Part shown: positions 11,241-22,516 of the stretch, one piece after another
How the letters are laid out: the number at the start of each line of letters is the position of its first letter
Numbering within the stretch: position 1 is the first letter of the stretch
Source: Ottelia alismoides
Lineage: Eukaryota; Streptophyta; Magnoliopsida; Alismatales; Hydrocharitaceae
Assembly (NCBI GenBank): GCA_037367405.1
Contig: JAZKJV010009620.1
Span: 726,803 to 790,802, forward strand
DNA length: 64,000 nucleotides
Reading direction: 5' to 3'
The notes under the pieces: generated by a model
What the model saw: the letters and a program-made list of their open reading frames with translations, nothing else
What the model was told of the DNA's origin: nothing
Database searches by the model: none
Position numbers and translations under genes: made by a program

Positions 11241-11643
11241 ATTTTAAAAAGTGAGAGAGAGGAGGAAGTAATATACTGATGGGTAGATGTGTATCTACTC
11301 GAAACACGCAAAGGATGGGCGCCGGTGGCGGAGACGATGGTTCGCGGGTCGCCGGAGGGGAATTTTGGGGGAGAATCGCACGTGAGAATGAGGAAGAAAG
11401 GGCTCCCGTCATTCTGTTTAAGGACTTGGGCGAGCGCACCTAAGCGTCGCCCATCCGTCTGTTGGTGCTTGCCCCCAAAATTTGTAGGCGGAGCGCAATA
11501 TCCGCGCATAAAAATTCAAGTGGGCGAGCACATGTGCAATATAAGTGCTCGCCCAAATTGGTAAACACGCGCTAGCCGACCGCTCCTCAGGATTCAAACT
11601 GGTGAGCCACGTGGGCGACCACATGTGGTCCTCCTATGCTCGT
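11241..11643 (-). mobile_element. CACTA transposon, subterminal region and GC-rich internal part
   Basis: This is GC-rich DNA with repeats of a GGGCGAGCAC/GTGCTCGCCC motif in both orientations: about 11427-11437, 11522-11535, 11545-11554 and a degenerate copy at 11611-11630. The same motif occurs near 23398-23413, next to a CACTACAAAAAAA terminus. Dense short subterminal repeats are typical of CACTA (CMC) elements. The part at about 11280-11420 is GC-rich and open on the minus strand, which could be a captured gene piece. Element T interrupts the transposon at 11643/23379. The far end was not found. Confidence 0.55.
11639..11643. other. 5' target site duplication of element T
   Basis: CTCGT here and CTCGC at 23379-23383 flank element T. 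They differ by one base, consistent with a 5-bp gypsy duplication and later mutation. Confidence 0.7.
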
Positions 11644-13655
11644 TGATGATTACATTATATATGGGTATATCATGCTTAATTTATGTGAAATACATTATTA
11701 ATCTTTGATGTTTAAACTCCAAATTCACACAAGTTGCATCCTACACACATAACAGATAAAATACACATAAAATCAACAAATCAGCTGAAGAAAAATATTC
11801 TCACAAATCTCTATATACACTTAAAGATCATCTTCTAAACTGATATCAAGTATCATTTAAAAATTCCGATTTGTTGTTATCAGAGAGAATGAAGAATTAT
11901 TGGGTATGCTTATAACATAAAACATCCAACACATTTCACTTCACCTTTTTGTTGGAAAGAAATGGGGAAGGGTGAGAGTGAAAAATTCTCACTTATTAAA
12001 TGTTATACATGCTTGCGTACCACCTTATTCATTCTCTCTTTCTCTCTCCCACTCCCCAAAAATTGTAGCGGACCATAACCTTCCCATGCATGAGAGTCTT
12101 TATTGTTTTTGTCTTACATGAAGTTATTGTTTTTGTCATACATGCATGTGACTTTTCACTTCACTTTGAAAAGGTGCATATGACTAATATAAATTAAGAC
12201 CACCCCCATGCAAATGAAAGAATCGGTACGCACCCCTCTCCCTCTCGTTTTTCTATCTCTCTCTCTCTCTCTCTCATTTTCTCATGCAGGTATAGAAGTA
12301 GCGCACGACCAATGGCCATCTCCCTTCACGCACTCCCTCCTCCTCACGGTGCTCCAACAGCCAATCCTCCTCTTCGCACAGCCAGCAACTCCAGTCGTGC
12401 TTCTGCGACGCATCTCCTCTTCGACGGCCTCCTTCTGCACTCCTGTGCCTGATCACCAACTCCAGCCACTCTGCTGCGACGCATTTCCTCCTCGACGCCC
12501 TTCTCTCCTCGGCTCCATACTCGTGTGTGCGATCAACCCACGCATCTTCCCTCACACTCCCATCTCTGCCATCATCGTCGCCTTCACTCTAGAATCAAAT
12601 AGAGAAGCATTTCTTTCTCAGTAACGACCGATCCTAACCGTACACCTACACTATGCTTCTGCACCATCAGATCCCTTTGTTAGGGACTATCAGAGCCGTC
12701 CACCTCCGCCCTCTCGTGCGAGCGCCGACATTTCCTCTAGGTATATTTCACTTTTTATCTTGCCTGTTTCGATATTTTGCTTCTAGTTCAGTAAATAAAG
12801 TTGTAGTTTAAGACATTTTACAGTTTGGACCTCGTGTTTTTAGATATTTGCATTTTAATCCCTCCGATTCTGAAGCATATGTGTGCTCACATGTATTTTG
12901 GAATATTTGGAGTTTTCATCTTGGGTTTCTTTGTTGTTATGTAATGGATGTTAACTTTTCAGAAATTGCATGTATACCCCTGTGCGTAGTATAAGGAGCA
13001 TGTTCCTGATTTAAGTGGGCTTTTTGCAGATAAGACCCCAAGTTTTTAAAGTGTGTGATAAATTAATGAGCATGTGCGTGAGCATTTGGTCCAGAAACTT
13101 AAATTGTCTGCATTTCGATCCCTGTGAATTGTGATAAATTGTTTATCACGTGAAATTTTATTATCTTGGTTAGTTGGTTTAAGTTAAATTTGAAGGAACA
13201 ACTCTTTTGGTGTAAGCTACTCTCAAATCTAATCTCTCTTGAAAGTATGTTCTTTGCAAGTTTTATGTTCCATTATTCTCTCTAAAAAATATATTGCAAG
13301 TAAATCTCATCTTCCCACATTACATTACGAATCAACCCCCATTTTTCTTACTTAGTTGCATTCACATCCATATTTAGTAAACTAAGCTGTTGGAAAAAAA
13401 TACTTTCTCTGTAGGTCATATTATTTCCATCATTTGTCTTTCGTCGCAATAGATCTAATATCAAATCAAGTTTTAAATAACAAAAAGTGCAAGTTTGCTT
13501 AGTCCCTACGGATACGCACCTCTACTTGCACTATACAACTCATATTTTTTCTAACATGCTTGTAGTTGTAATCTTGTTTGTTTGATTGTGATTTTGCGTG
13601 GGACAACAACAATGTGGTAAAAATAACTTTTTAAACCATGTAAAATCGCATCACA
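11644..13655 (+). repeat. 5' LTR of element T
   Basis: It runs from TGATGATTAC to GCATCACA, 2012 bp. It matches the 3' LTR except for two large differences. It contains about 520 bp (12624-13150) that the 3' LTR lacks, and it lacks about 141 bp present in the 3' LTR at 22316-22456. ATATAAATTA near 12187 is a possible TATA box. Frames such as 12208-12624 are LTR sequence. Confidence 0.9.
12256..12289 (+). repeat. CT microsatellite followed by a splice-acceptor-like site
   Basis: A (TC)10 run (12256-12275) leads into TTTTCTCATGCAG with AG at 12288-12289. The 3' LTR has a longer CT run (about 22478-22513) before the same TTTTCTCATGCAG. Confidence 0.5.
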
Positions 13656-13658
13656 TTT

Positions 13659-13676
13659 TGGCACCATTGCCGGGGA
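13659..13676 (+). other. Primer binding site of element T
   Basis: TGGCACCATTGCCGGGGA lies 3 nt after the 5' LTR. It resembles the complement of the plant tRNA-Asp 3' end, with apparent C-to-T/G-to-A changes. This is the usual primer of Athila-type elements. Confidence 0.85.
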
Positions 13677-14635
13677 CTAGGCAACATTTGCAATTTTTTT
13701 CCTTCTTCATCTTTACTTATTTTCAATTATCTAATCCGTGCATTTTTTTGTTGTTTTGCAGGTACTTAGGCTTCAAAAAGAAAAAAATACTTGTCTTTTC
13801 ATGCATTTTATTCTAGCAAGCTTGTAATTTGGTAGAATTTTTTTTGTAATCTTAATTTCCTCCCTCCCTTCTCGAAAAAGCTGGCCATCAACAGGACAAA
13901 ACATTACAGATTAGCGCCAGAAGTGCAGGCACTATGAGCTCCCCTTTCTCTTATGCATCTTAGGCTTTTAAGAAATTTTCTGCAATTGTTTGTGCTCCGA
14001 ACTTAAATCAAAAAAAATTAAAAAATACTTCTTCTTTGCATCATCTCTGTGGTCTTCTCCCTCTGCTCACCTAAAAAAAGATCACCAAACGTGCTTTATC
14101 ACGCTAAAAAGATATGGCCACCGCAGTGGCCCAAGCAGAAAGCAGGCAAAAATCTGTATGCTTGTTTTGATGCACATGTATTAAACAAAAATCACGAGCA
14201 CATAGAACCCTTGGATGGAGACAAAAATTCCTGGTGCTACGTGGGATAGCAGAGAGAAATCGTAACTCCTCGATGCGTTGGGCACAGATTCTTGTGGGAA
14301 GAAGCAGATCCTCGATCTGAGTACCGCACCCTGGATCCCCCAGCCGGATTAGGACATCGATTTCTCACAATATTCCACACCCACCTCATCTTTAAGGACT
14401 CAAACTTCTCTGAAAACTTTGGTTGAATCACTAAACTAAAAATGAAAAGATAACCGCTACCGCGATAATTTTTGTGTGAGTTGGTGAATCAACAACTTGT
14501 CTGGTGTTTGTGTTGTGTATGCTAGGTTGTAGGTCTCTGAAAAATCCATTACAACAACCTCTAGATTACAACCCAGTTTAGAAATCAAAATCCAACCCAT
14601 CTCCTTCAACTGAGAAACCTGAGAATTCACCTAAC
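13677..14635 (+). other. Leader of element T
   Basis: This is non-coding sequence between primer site and gag. A poly-T run followed by TTTTGCAG/GTAC (AG at 13760-13761) resembles a splice acceptor. Short frames at 13990-14249 show no family features. Confidence 0.6.
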
Positions 14636-16500
14636 ATGGGAGAAGAAAGACCAAATCCTATGGATCTCATCCTGCATCAACTGCAATTATTGAGAGATGA
14701 AAATGCGACGATCCGCCAGACCATAGCACCTCTCATCTGACCACCACCCATAAGTACACATTACAACCCGACTGCAGAAGACTTAGTTCACTGGGTCCAA
14801 ATCCCACCTGAAGTAGGAGACTTCGAAATAAAGCCTCCATCCCTCTCCTTAATCCCAAAGTACTATGGGAATGACTCTGAAGATCCCTTCCTCCACATCC
14901 AAGATTTCTGATCTGCTTGTAACACAATGAGTGTCCCTAGGGTAGACAAAGAATACATCTACATGAAAGCCTTCACCTACTCACTCAAAGACAAAGCACT
15001 TCAATGGCTTCGGAATTACGGAACCCCTCTCACTTCATGGGACGCCTTAAGGGAAGCCTTCATAAAGAAATATTTTCCCATAGGAAAAACCAATGCTCTG
15101 AGACAAGCCATTTCGTCTTTCACTCAGAAAAACAGAGAGCCAATTCAAGAAGCATGGGAACGGTTTAAGGAACTTCAAAGAAAATGCCCTCATCATGCCA
15201 TCTCCAAATGGAAGTTAGTTCAGTTATTTTATGAGGGCATAGATACATCATTTAAGAGAGTGATTGATGGCTCTTGTGATGGAAACTAAATCAGCCGTGA
15301 TGAGCATTTCGTTTGGACTTTGTTTGAAAATATGGCTGACAATTCGGTGAATAGTTCCTCAATTGAACAATACAGTGGGAACACAAAGACAGTCAATATC
15401 ATTGACCATGAGAGATCTAGCAATGAGAATCCTGACAAATGGGAAACCCTCTCGAAATAAATGAACCTCATGACTCAAGCCATAGAAAAACTGGCCATGA
15501 ATAATCCCACCAGCGATGAAGTTGACCACACCACATTCACCCATAATCAAGACATAAATCCTGAGACTGTGAATTGGGTGCAGAGAAATCAAGGAGGAGC
15601 ATATTCAAATAACCACAAGACATGGAGAGAACAATCAAATTCTGGGTGGAATGGACAAAACAACTATCATTTCAAGAATCACACCCAACCCAGACAACCA
15701 ATAGCACAACCCGTAGCCCAACCCTCCACTACTGCAGTTAACTTTAATGCCTTGGCTCAAGCAATACAACTGTCTATAGCACAGCAACATGCCACTGAAG
15801 CTCAACAAAAAGCCAACTCTAAGAATGCCCGTCAATTTGCTGAGATCAGATCATATATCCCAGCCTTATCACCTTAACCTCTACCCAATCCCAACACCAA
15901 CAAGGCTAGTTCATCTGGAGTACTTCAAACTCCACCACCTGCCGGATCTTTCACCTCACCACCTGGTTTCCAAAACCAGAATCAAGGATTTTTTACATCT
16001 TCTAGGACAAATCAAGGGAACCCACAATAAGCACCTAGAAATCAAGTTAATTTCAAACCCCCACCCCGTCCAAACCAATCTGCTAATGCTGTCACTCTGA
16101 GAAATGGGAAAACCACTTCTGCCTACACCAGACCGCTAGCTTCAGAGGATCAAATTGAAATAGAGGAGGAGGTTGATGGTGAAGAGAAGCTAACTGAGAC
16201 AACCATGCCCCTTCCTTCCTCCCCATCCATAACTATCCCCTTTCCCAGAGCTCTTCACCGAAGAAAATCTCGATCACCCACCATCGATCCAGAATTAGAA
16301 AAACTGTTCTCGGACATTGTCATTGAAATCCCGCTCCTAAAAGCTCTCAAACAAGTTCCAGCCTTCTCCCACTTCTTAAAAGAAAAATGCACACCAAAAA
16401 GGAAATCAAGAGAAAAGAAAAAAGAAAACCAAGAAGAAAAGTATGTGCTTCCCCAAGCCACATCAAATGCCAATTCCCAATTCCTGCCCACCAAGAAAAA
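14636..16500 (+). pseudogene. gag of element T, broken
   Basis: Gag would form the virus-like particle that packages the element's RNA. The frame opens at ATG 14636 (MGEERPNPMDLILHQL). One reading frame can be followed to about 16490. Inside it are the retrotransposon gag signature at about 14940-15280 (YSLKDKALQWLRN, ALREAFIKKYFP, FKELQRKCPHH) and a Pro/Gln/Asn-rich, then Lys-rich C-terminal part (about 15600-16490). In-frame stops are at 14738, 14909, 15287, 15458 and 15875, with a further stop near 16022. A one-base frameshift near 16490-16500 separates it from the protease frame. I saw no CCHC zinc knuckle. Confidence 0.85.
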
Positions 16501-17118
16501 GATACAGGTGCACCCTTGGTTAAATGCACGATTGGTGAATTGACCTTCGAGCGCACTCTATTAGATAATGGTGCCTCAATCAATCTTCTCCCTACCACCA
16601 TCCTAGAGCACTTTGACTTAGGGAAACTGAAACATGTTTCAATGATTTTACAAATGGCTGATCGCACGGTGAAAAGACCAATAGGACTTCTTGAAGATGT
16701 TATAGTCACCGTACAAGGACATAAATTTCTTGTGGATTTTGTTGTTATGGATATGGATTCCCCCAACACACTGAGTGAAACACCTATCATACTGGGAAGA
16801 CCATTTTTGACCACTGCTAAAGCACATTTTGATTATAAGGATGGAAGAGTTGAATTTAAAATCAATGGCCAAGTCATTCTTGTTGATCTTGTCACCCCTA
16901 CCCCCACTGAATCTGAGACCGAAGACTGTAATTGGATAGAAAGATGTGTTGTTCTCAATATTCAAAAAGACTTTGCCCCCGTCCATCTCACCAAAGATCC
17001 TTTAGAGGTTAGCCTGAATACCTCTAGATCCACTTACAAAAACACTTCTCATGAAATTGCCACATACAATCTGAATCTCGCACTAGAAGCTCCACCATGC
17101 CCTCTCACCAGACAATAA
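16501..17118 (+). pseudogene. Aspartic protease of element T
   Basis: The retropepsin-like protease would cut the Gag-Pol polyprotein. The frame is open from 16387 to 17118. The active-site motif LLDNGASINLL has its aspartate at 16564. The flap and helix region follows (PIGLLEDVIVTVQ, VDFVVMDMD), then PIILGRPFL near 16790. These are the usual Athila protease landmarks in order. The domain is locally intact but lies in a different frame from gag and is followed by a stop at 17116, so it is not expressed as part of a polyprotein. Confidence 0.85.
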
Positions 17119-17629
17119 ATTGATGTGCTTGATAATGCGTGGGACACATTAGACTCTGAACTCGCATTGACTTCAACCATGATCAAGCCCATGATGGAAC
17201 CACCATTTAGACAATTTCTGTAATAGATTCAGGAAACACTATAACTCTGACTCCACCGACAACCACTGTTGAATTGAAATCACTACCCAAAGATCTGAAG
17301 TATGCTTTCTTGGATGATGCACACACTCTACCAGTCATTATCAATGCCAATCTAAATCATATGCAAGAGAGCTAACTAATGGAGGTTTTGAAAAAGAAAT
17401 CTCGGACCATTGGATGGAAGATTACGGATCTAAAGGGAATGCCCAACATTCTGTACACATCACATATATCTGGAAAATTATAGTAAACCATCTCGAGAAA
17501 TGCAAAGACGGTTGAATCCCAATCTATGAGACGTTGCGAAGAATGAGATCTATAAATGGGCAAGCGCGGGTATCATTTATCCTATTTCTGATAGCCCTGG
17601 GTTAGTCCTCTCCAAGTTATCCCCAAGGA
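17119..17629 (+). pseudogene. Protease-RT linker of element T, frame broken
   Basis: Athila-type linker wording can be read in pieces in shifting frames: ELKSLPKDLKYAFLDDAHTL (about 17272-17330), then RTIGWKITDLKGM (about 17403-17440), the stretch that precedes RT. Several stops and at least two frame changes lie here. It is a decayed part of one former pol frame. Confidence 0.65.
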
Positions 17630-18840
17630 AGCTGGATAACAATTGTCAAAAATGAGAAAGGAGAGGATATACCCACCAGAGTAGCCACATCTTGGAGAGT
17701 CCGTGTTGATTATAGAAAACTCAACAAGGCTACCCGAAAAGATCATTTCCCATTGCCATTCATTGATCAAATCATTGAGAAGCTAGCTAGAAAAGATTTT
17801 TTCTGCTTTCTGGATGGATATTCCGGTTATAACCAAGTGGCCATAGCACCAGAGGATCAAGACAAAACCATTTTCACTTGTCCATTTGGAACATATGCCT
17901 TTCGCCGCATGCCTTTCGGACTATGTAATACCCCTGCAACATTTCAAAGATGCATGATGGGAATTTTCACTGATATGATCGGTGATTTTATGGAAGTATT
18001 TATGGATGATTTCTCTATTTTTGGAGACTCTTTCGAGGAAACACTCGGATTTTTAGATCGAGTCCTCCAGAAATGCATTGAAATGAACCTGATATTATCT
18101 TGGGAGAAATCGCATTTTATGGTGAAACAAGGGATTGTGTTAGGACATGTTGTGTCAAAGAAAGGGATGGAAGTGGATCCATCAAAAAATGAGACAATCA
18201 CCCATTTAGGTCCACCGGTTGACATAAAAGGTGTTCGGTCCTTCCTAGGTCATGTCAGCTTTTACTGCCACTTCATCAAGGACTTTTCGAAAATTTCTTA
18301 CCCTCTCACCAAATTATTGGAAAAAGATCAGGACTTCACTTTCACTGAGGAAGCATTTGAATCCTTCAAAATTCTGAAGAAAATCATCACTGAAGCACCT
18401 ATACTACAACCTCTTGATTGGAACTGTAAATTTGAGATTATGTGTGATGCGTCTGATTATGCTGTGGGGGCAGTATTGGGTCAAAGGAAGTATGGATAAC
18501 CTTATGCCATTCACTATGCCAGTAAAACTCTGAATGATGCTCAAAAGAACTACACTGTGACTGAGAAAGAACTTTTGGCTGTGGTGTTTTCCTTAGAGAA
18601 ATTTCGATCTTACATCCTAAGATCCCACATCATCATCTACACAGACCACTCTGCTTTGAAATATCTCTTCACAAAGATCGATGCTAAGCCTAGATTCATT
18701 AGGTGGGTATTACTACTCCAAGAATTTGATTTGGAGATTCGAGATAAAGCCGGAGCAAAGAATGTCATGACCAATCATCTTTCAAGACTCCCTTCCTCAA
18801 ACACAGACACAATCCCAATTTCTGATAATTTTCTGGATGA
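17630..18840 (+). pseudogene. Reverse transcriptase and RNase H of element T
   Basis: RT would copy the genomic RNA and RNase H would remove it. The frame is open from upstream of VDYRKLNKATRKDHFPLPF (about 17707) through FLDGYSGYNQ (catalytic Asp near 17813) and FMDD (17999-18010, the YxDD-equivalent active site). RNase H follows with CDASDYAVGAVLG (about 18444), EKELLAVVF (about 18563) and YTDHSALKYL (about 18640). These provide the expected acidic residues. One TAA at 18497-18499 interrupts RNase H; the reading frame continues unchanged after it. The Athila assignment rests on RT wording. Confidence 0.9.
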
Positions 18841-20133
18841 AAGTATCATGTCTGTTTCTCAACTCCCTTGGTATGTAGACATCATCAATTACATTGTCAC
18901 CTCCACATTTCCTGATGACTGGCCAAAACATAAGAAAGACAAAACTAAAGCCCAAGCCCGATACTATCACTGGGAAGGCCCTCTGCTCTTCAAAGAGGAT
19001 ACTGATTTGATATGGAGACGATGTATCCCTGAATCTAAAGTCAACGATGTCCTAACTCACTGCCACACTTCTGGGTGTGGAGGACACCACTCAGGAAAGC
19101 ACACAGCCGCTAAAGTCTTACAATGTGGTTTCTATTGGCCTACACTCTTTAAGGATGCCCATCATTTTGCTAAATCTTGCCGTGCCTGTCAGACTAATGG
19201 AACAATGACCCGATGTAACATGATGCCCCTCCAAGCCGTACATATACTTGAGATCTTTGATACTTGGGGAATAGACTTCATGGGACCTTTCACCACCTCA
19301 CAAGGCTATCAGCACATCCTACTCGCTGTTGACTATGTGTCCCGTTGGGTTGAAGCCATTCCCACTCGTGCTGCTGATAGCGCCACTATTGTTAAATTCC
19401 TGAACAATCTCTTCTCCCGATTCGGATTACCCAAGGTAGTCATTAGTGATGGAGAAACCCATTTTTTGAATGCTTCAGTCAAGAACTTACTAAAGAAGAA
19501 TGGGGTCGAAAACTGGGTCTCAACTGCCTATCCACAGAGCTGTCAAACCGAGAGATCAAGACCATCCTCCAGAAAATTGTTCGCTCTGATCGTAAAGATT
19601 GGTCTCAACACTTACCTTCTGCTCTTTGGGCCTACCGCACAGCCTTCCGTCCACCCTTAGGAATGATCCCATATAGGTTGGTCTATGGAAAGCCTTGCCA
19701 TCTACCTGTAGAGATCCACCACAAGTCACTCTGGGCGATCAAGAAATGTCATTTGGATTATGATGAGGCTGGAAAGAAACGAGTATTTGATTTATCTGAA
19801 CTAGAAGAATTGATATCACAAGCATATGACAACAACCTGGTGTATAAGGAGAAAATCAAAATATGGCATGATGCAAACATTTCGTGGAAAACATTTCAAG
19901 AGAAATAAAAAGTGTGGCTTTTCGATGTAAAACTGAAACTGTTTCCAGGAAAACTGAGATCAAAGTGGAAAGGACCATACATTATCACCAAAGTCTTTAA
20001 TAATGGTGCAATAGAAATTTGTGACCCACACACAAAAGCCACTTTTAAAATCAATGGTCAAAGACTGAAACCTATTGTTGAACCATCTGGTCCTATGCCC
20101 GTCTGCACAACATACCTTTTACAGGAAAAATGA
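18841..20133 (+). pseudogene. Integrase of element T
   Basis: Integrase would insert the DNA copy into the genome. The HHCC zinc finger is visible near 19075-19190 (HCHTSGC... then CRACQ). The core carries GIDFMGPF (first Asp, near 19270) and VISDGETHF (second Asp, near 19446). The catalytic Glu stretch ELSNREIK near 19540-19560 is present only after a frameshift at about 19535-19540. A further shift joins it to PYRLVYGKPCHLPVE (about 19670). A TAA at 19906 precedes the C-terminal FPGKLRSKWKGP segment; the frame ends at 20131-20133. No chromodomain follows. Confidence 0.88.
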
Positions 20134-20246
20134 ACCACAAGTATTGCCAAGCTGAGGCGTTAAATCATGCACTTTCGTGATCCTCTCCTCACAGGTATCT
20201 TTTCTTCTTACAGCTAGCATGTTTATTTTCACTACACTGCACTAGA

Positions 20247-20380
20247 TAAGTATGGGGGTACCCCTCCACAATACATTAAAAAAAAGAAAAACAAATACTT
20301 TTCACTCACTCCTTCTTTTGGCCTTCCTATTACACCTTGTCCTCACCATGGGGACATGGTCTCTGATAAGTATGGGGGGT
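20247..20380 (+). repeat. Two internal polypurine-tract-like motifs in element T
   Basis: GATAAGTATGGGGG occurs near 20245-20258 and again near 20365-20378, 120 bp apart. Both match the true polypurine tract AAGTATGGGGG at 21716-21726. They may be extra plus-strand primers or leftovers of a local duplication. Confidence 0.55.
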
Positions 20381-21714
20381 TGTGTCTGCATAGTTTTCAA
20401 AATTGCATACTTTTCAAAACAATTAAAAAATCTTCAAAAATTTTGTAAAAATTCCCCTATATTTTTTTTCAAGAAAACCACCAAAAATACGTCCTTCCTA
20501 GTTTTATCCTATCTTTTGAGAAATCAGCTCTTCATTGCATAGATCATAGATTGAGGTTGAGTTGACCCTAATCCACTTAACTTCATCAGAATTTCACTAG
20601 GCATGAGTTTTTAAGCTTTCTTTAGGTCCATATGGACTTTATTCTCTCAGTTCCACTTACTCTACTGGTGAATGAACTTCTGTATCTAACTAGATCACCT
20701 GAGCAACTAGTAGCACTCTTAAACTCTTCAGTGGATATTAAACAATTGCACATTGCACTTAACTTGATTGAGTTGAGTTTACGAGATACAATTACAATCT
20801 AGTTGAGGTGAGGAGTTGTCCTCTTGGTTGTGCCAATGCCTGAACCTTATCCATAGCCACTGAAGGAACTTGACTCAGGGACAACATGATCTCTCTAGTC
20901 TAAGTATGTCAGCAAATAAGCCAGTATTGTGCCTTCAAAGTCAATATTAAGCCGATACTATCTTTGATGCCAAACCCAAGACAAAAACACCACAAAAGGT
21001 ATATCACAATACAAATACCAAAAACCACTAATCATGCAAAGATACGCAAAGCAAAAGCAAAGAAGACCACCAAATAACCCTCCTCCACCAAAAAACCGTG
21101 GTAGTAGCCCAATGATGCTATCCAAATTTTTAAAAGAGGCCCAAAGAGGCCCAGTGCAAAAGGAAAAAATGAGAGCAACGGACCAAAGCGGTCTACGAAA
21201 AACCCCAAAAATTAAGTCCCATTCTCCAATAACTATGGCTTATGTTTCTATGCTGACATACTTGGGTGAAAGGAGAATATGCCTGAATCTAGGTGAGGAC
21301 TGAGGCTATATGTATAGGGAATCATTCGGTACCTCGATAGATTGTGTTGATAGCTCGTTCTCTTGACTCACGAAAGCTAAAACTATCACTAACACTGTTT
21401 ATATCCACTCAAGGTCAAAGAGAATACATGTTTCTTAGGGATGAGCTGACCTGATCGACCTTCTGAAACCATGTCTGATTTTGTTGGAACTGAAAGGCTG
21501 TTGAAACTACAAAACTCAAGTCAAGTCGACTATTCGAGCAAATCATTAATCCATAGGTCAACTCTACTGAAGTCCGTGTATTTATGTGGTCACGAACTGA
21601 AAACTCTAAGACTTTGTGGCTATGTCTGCTGCAAACCCTCACCAAATCCATCTTGGCTATTCTCCTTATCCTTCATTATTACTTATCTTATTTTTGCTCG
21701 GGACTAGCAAAACT

Positions 21715-21726
21715 TAAGTATGGGGG
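21715..21726 (+). other. Polypurine tract of element T
   Basis: TAAGTATGGGGG directly precedes the 3' LTR. Confidence 0.85.
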
Positions 21727-22474
21727 TGTTATGATTACATTATATATGGGTATAACATGCTCAATTTATGTGAAATACAATATTAATCTTTGATGTGTAA
21801 ACTCTAAATTCACATAAGTTGCATCCTACACACATAGCAGATAAAATACTCATAAAATCAACAAATCAGCTGAAGAAAAATATTCTCACAAATCTCTATG
21901 TACATATAAAGATCATCTTCTAAACTGTGATCAAGTATCATTTATAAAATCCCGATTTGTTGTTATCAGAGAGAATGAAGAATTATTGGGTATGCTTATA
22001 ACATAAAACTTCCAACACATTTCACTTCACCTTTTTGTTGGAAAGAAATGGGGAAGGGTGAGAGTGAAAAATTCCCACTCATTAAAAGTCATACATGCTT
22101 GTGTACCACCTTTATTCATTCTCTCTTTTTCTCTCCCATTCTCCACAAATTATAGCCGACCATAACCTTCCCATGCATGAGAGTCTTTATTGTTTTGGTC
22201 TTACATGAAGTTATTATTTTTGTCATACATGCATGTGACTTTTCACTTCACTTTAAAAAAGTCCATATGACTAATATAAATTAAGACCATCCCCCATGCA
22301 AATGAAAGAATCGGCTATGTTAATTCCTCTCTTCTCCCCATGCACGAATGAAATTAAATGTTTTTATCTTTACATGCATGTGACTCTTCATGTTGAAGAG
22401 ATGCATAGGACCTTTATAAAATGTCCCCATACAAATACAAGGCTGCTCTCCTCTTACGCACCCCTCTCCCTCTC

Positions 22475-22516
<42 letters not shown>

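Larger units (their letters stand above)
20134..21726 (+). other. Post-pol non-coding region of element T
   Basis: This 1.6-kb stretch lies where some Athila elements carry an envelope-like gene. I see no signal peptide, membrane segment or conserved frame. The 89-codon frame at 21034-21303 is basic and Pro/Lys-rich with no recognised family. Two acceptor-like sites (AG at 20193-20194 and 20212-20213, each after a pyrimidine run) could be relics of a spliced subgenomic RNA. Confidence 0.5.

Noticed and set aside
21034..21303. Candidate envelope-like gene downstream of pol in element T
   Set aside because: Eighty-nine codons, basic and Pro/Lys-rich, with no signal peptide or membrane segment; not enough to call an envelope gene.
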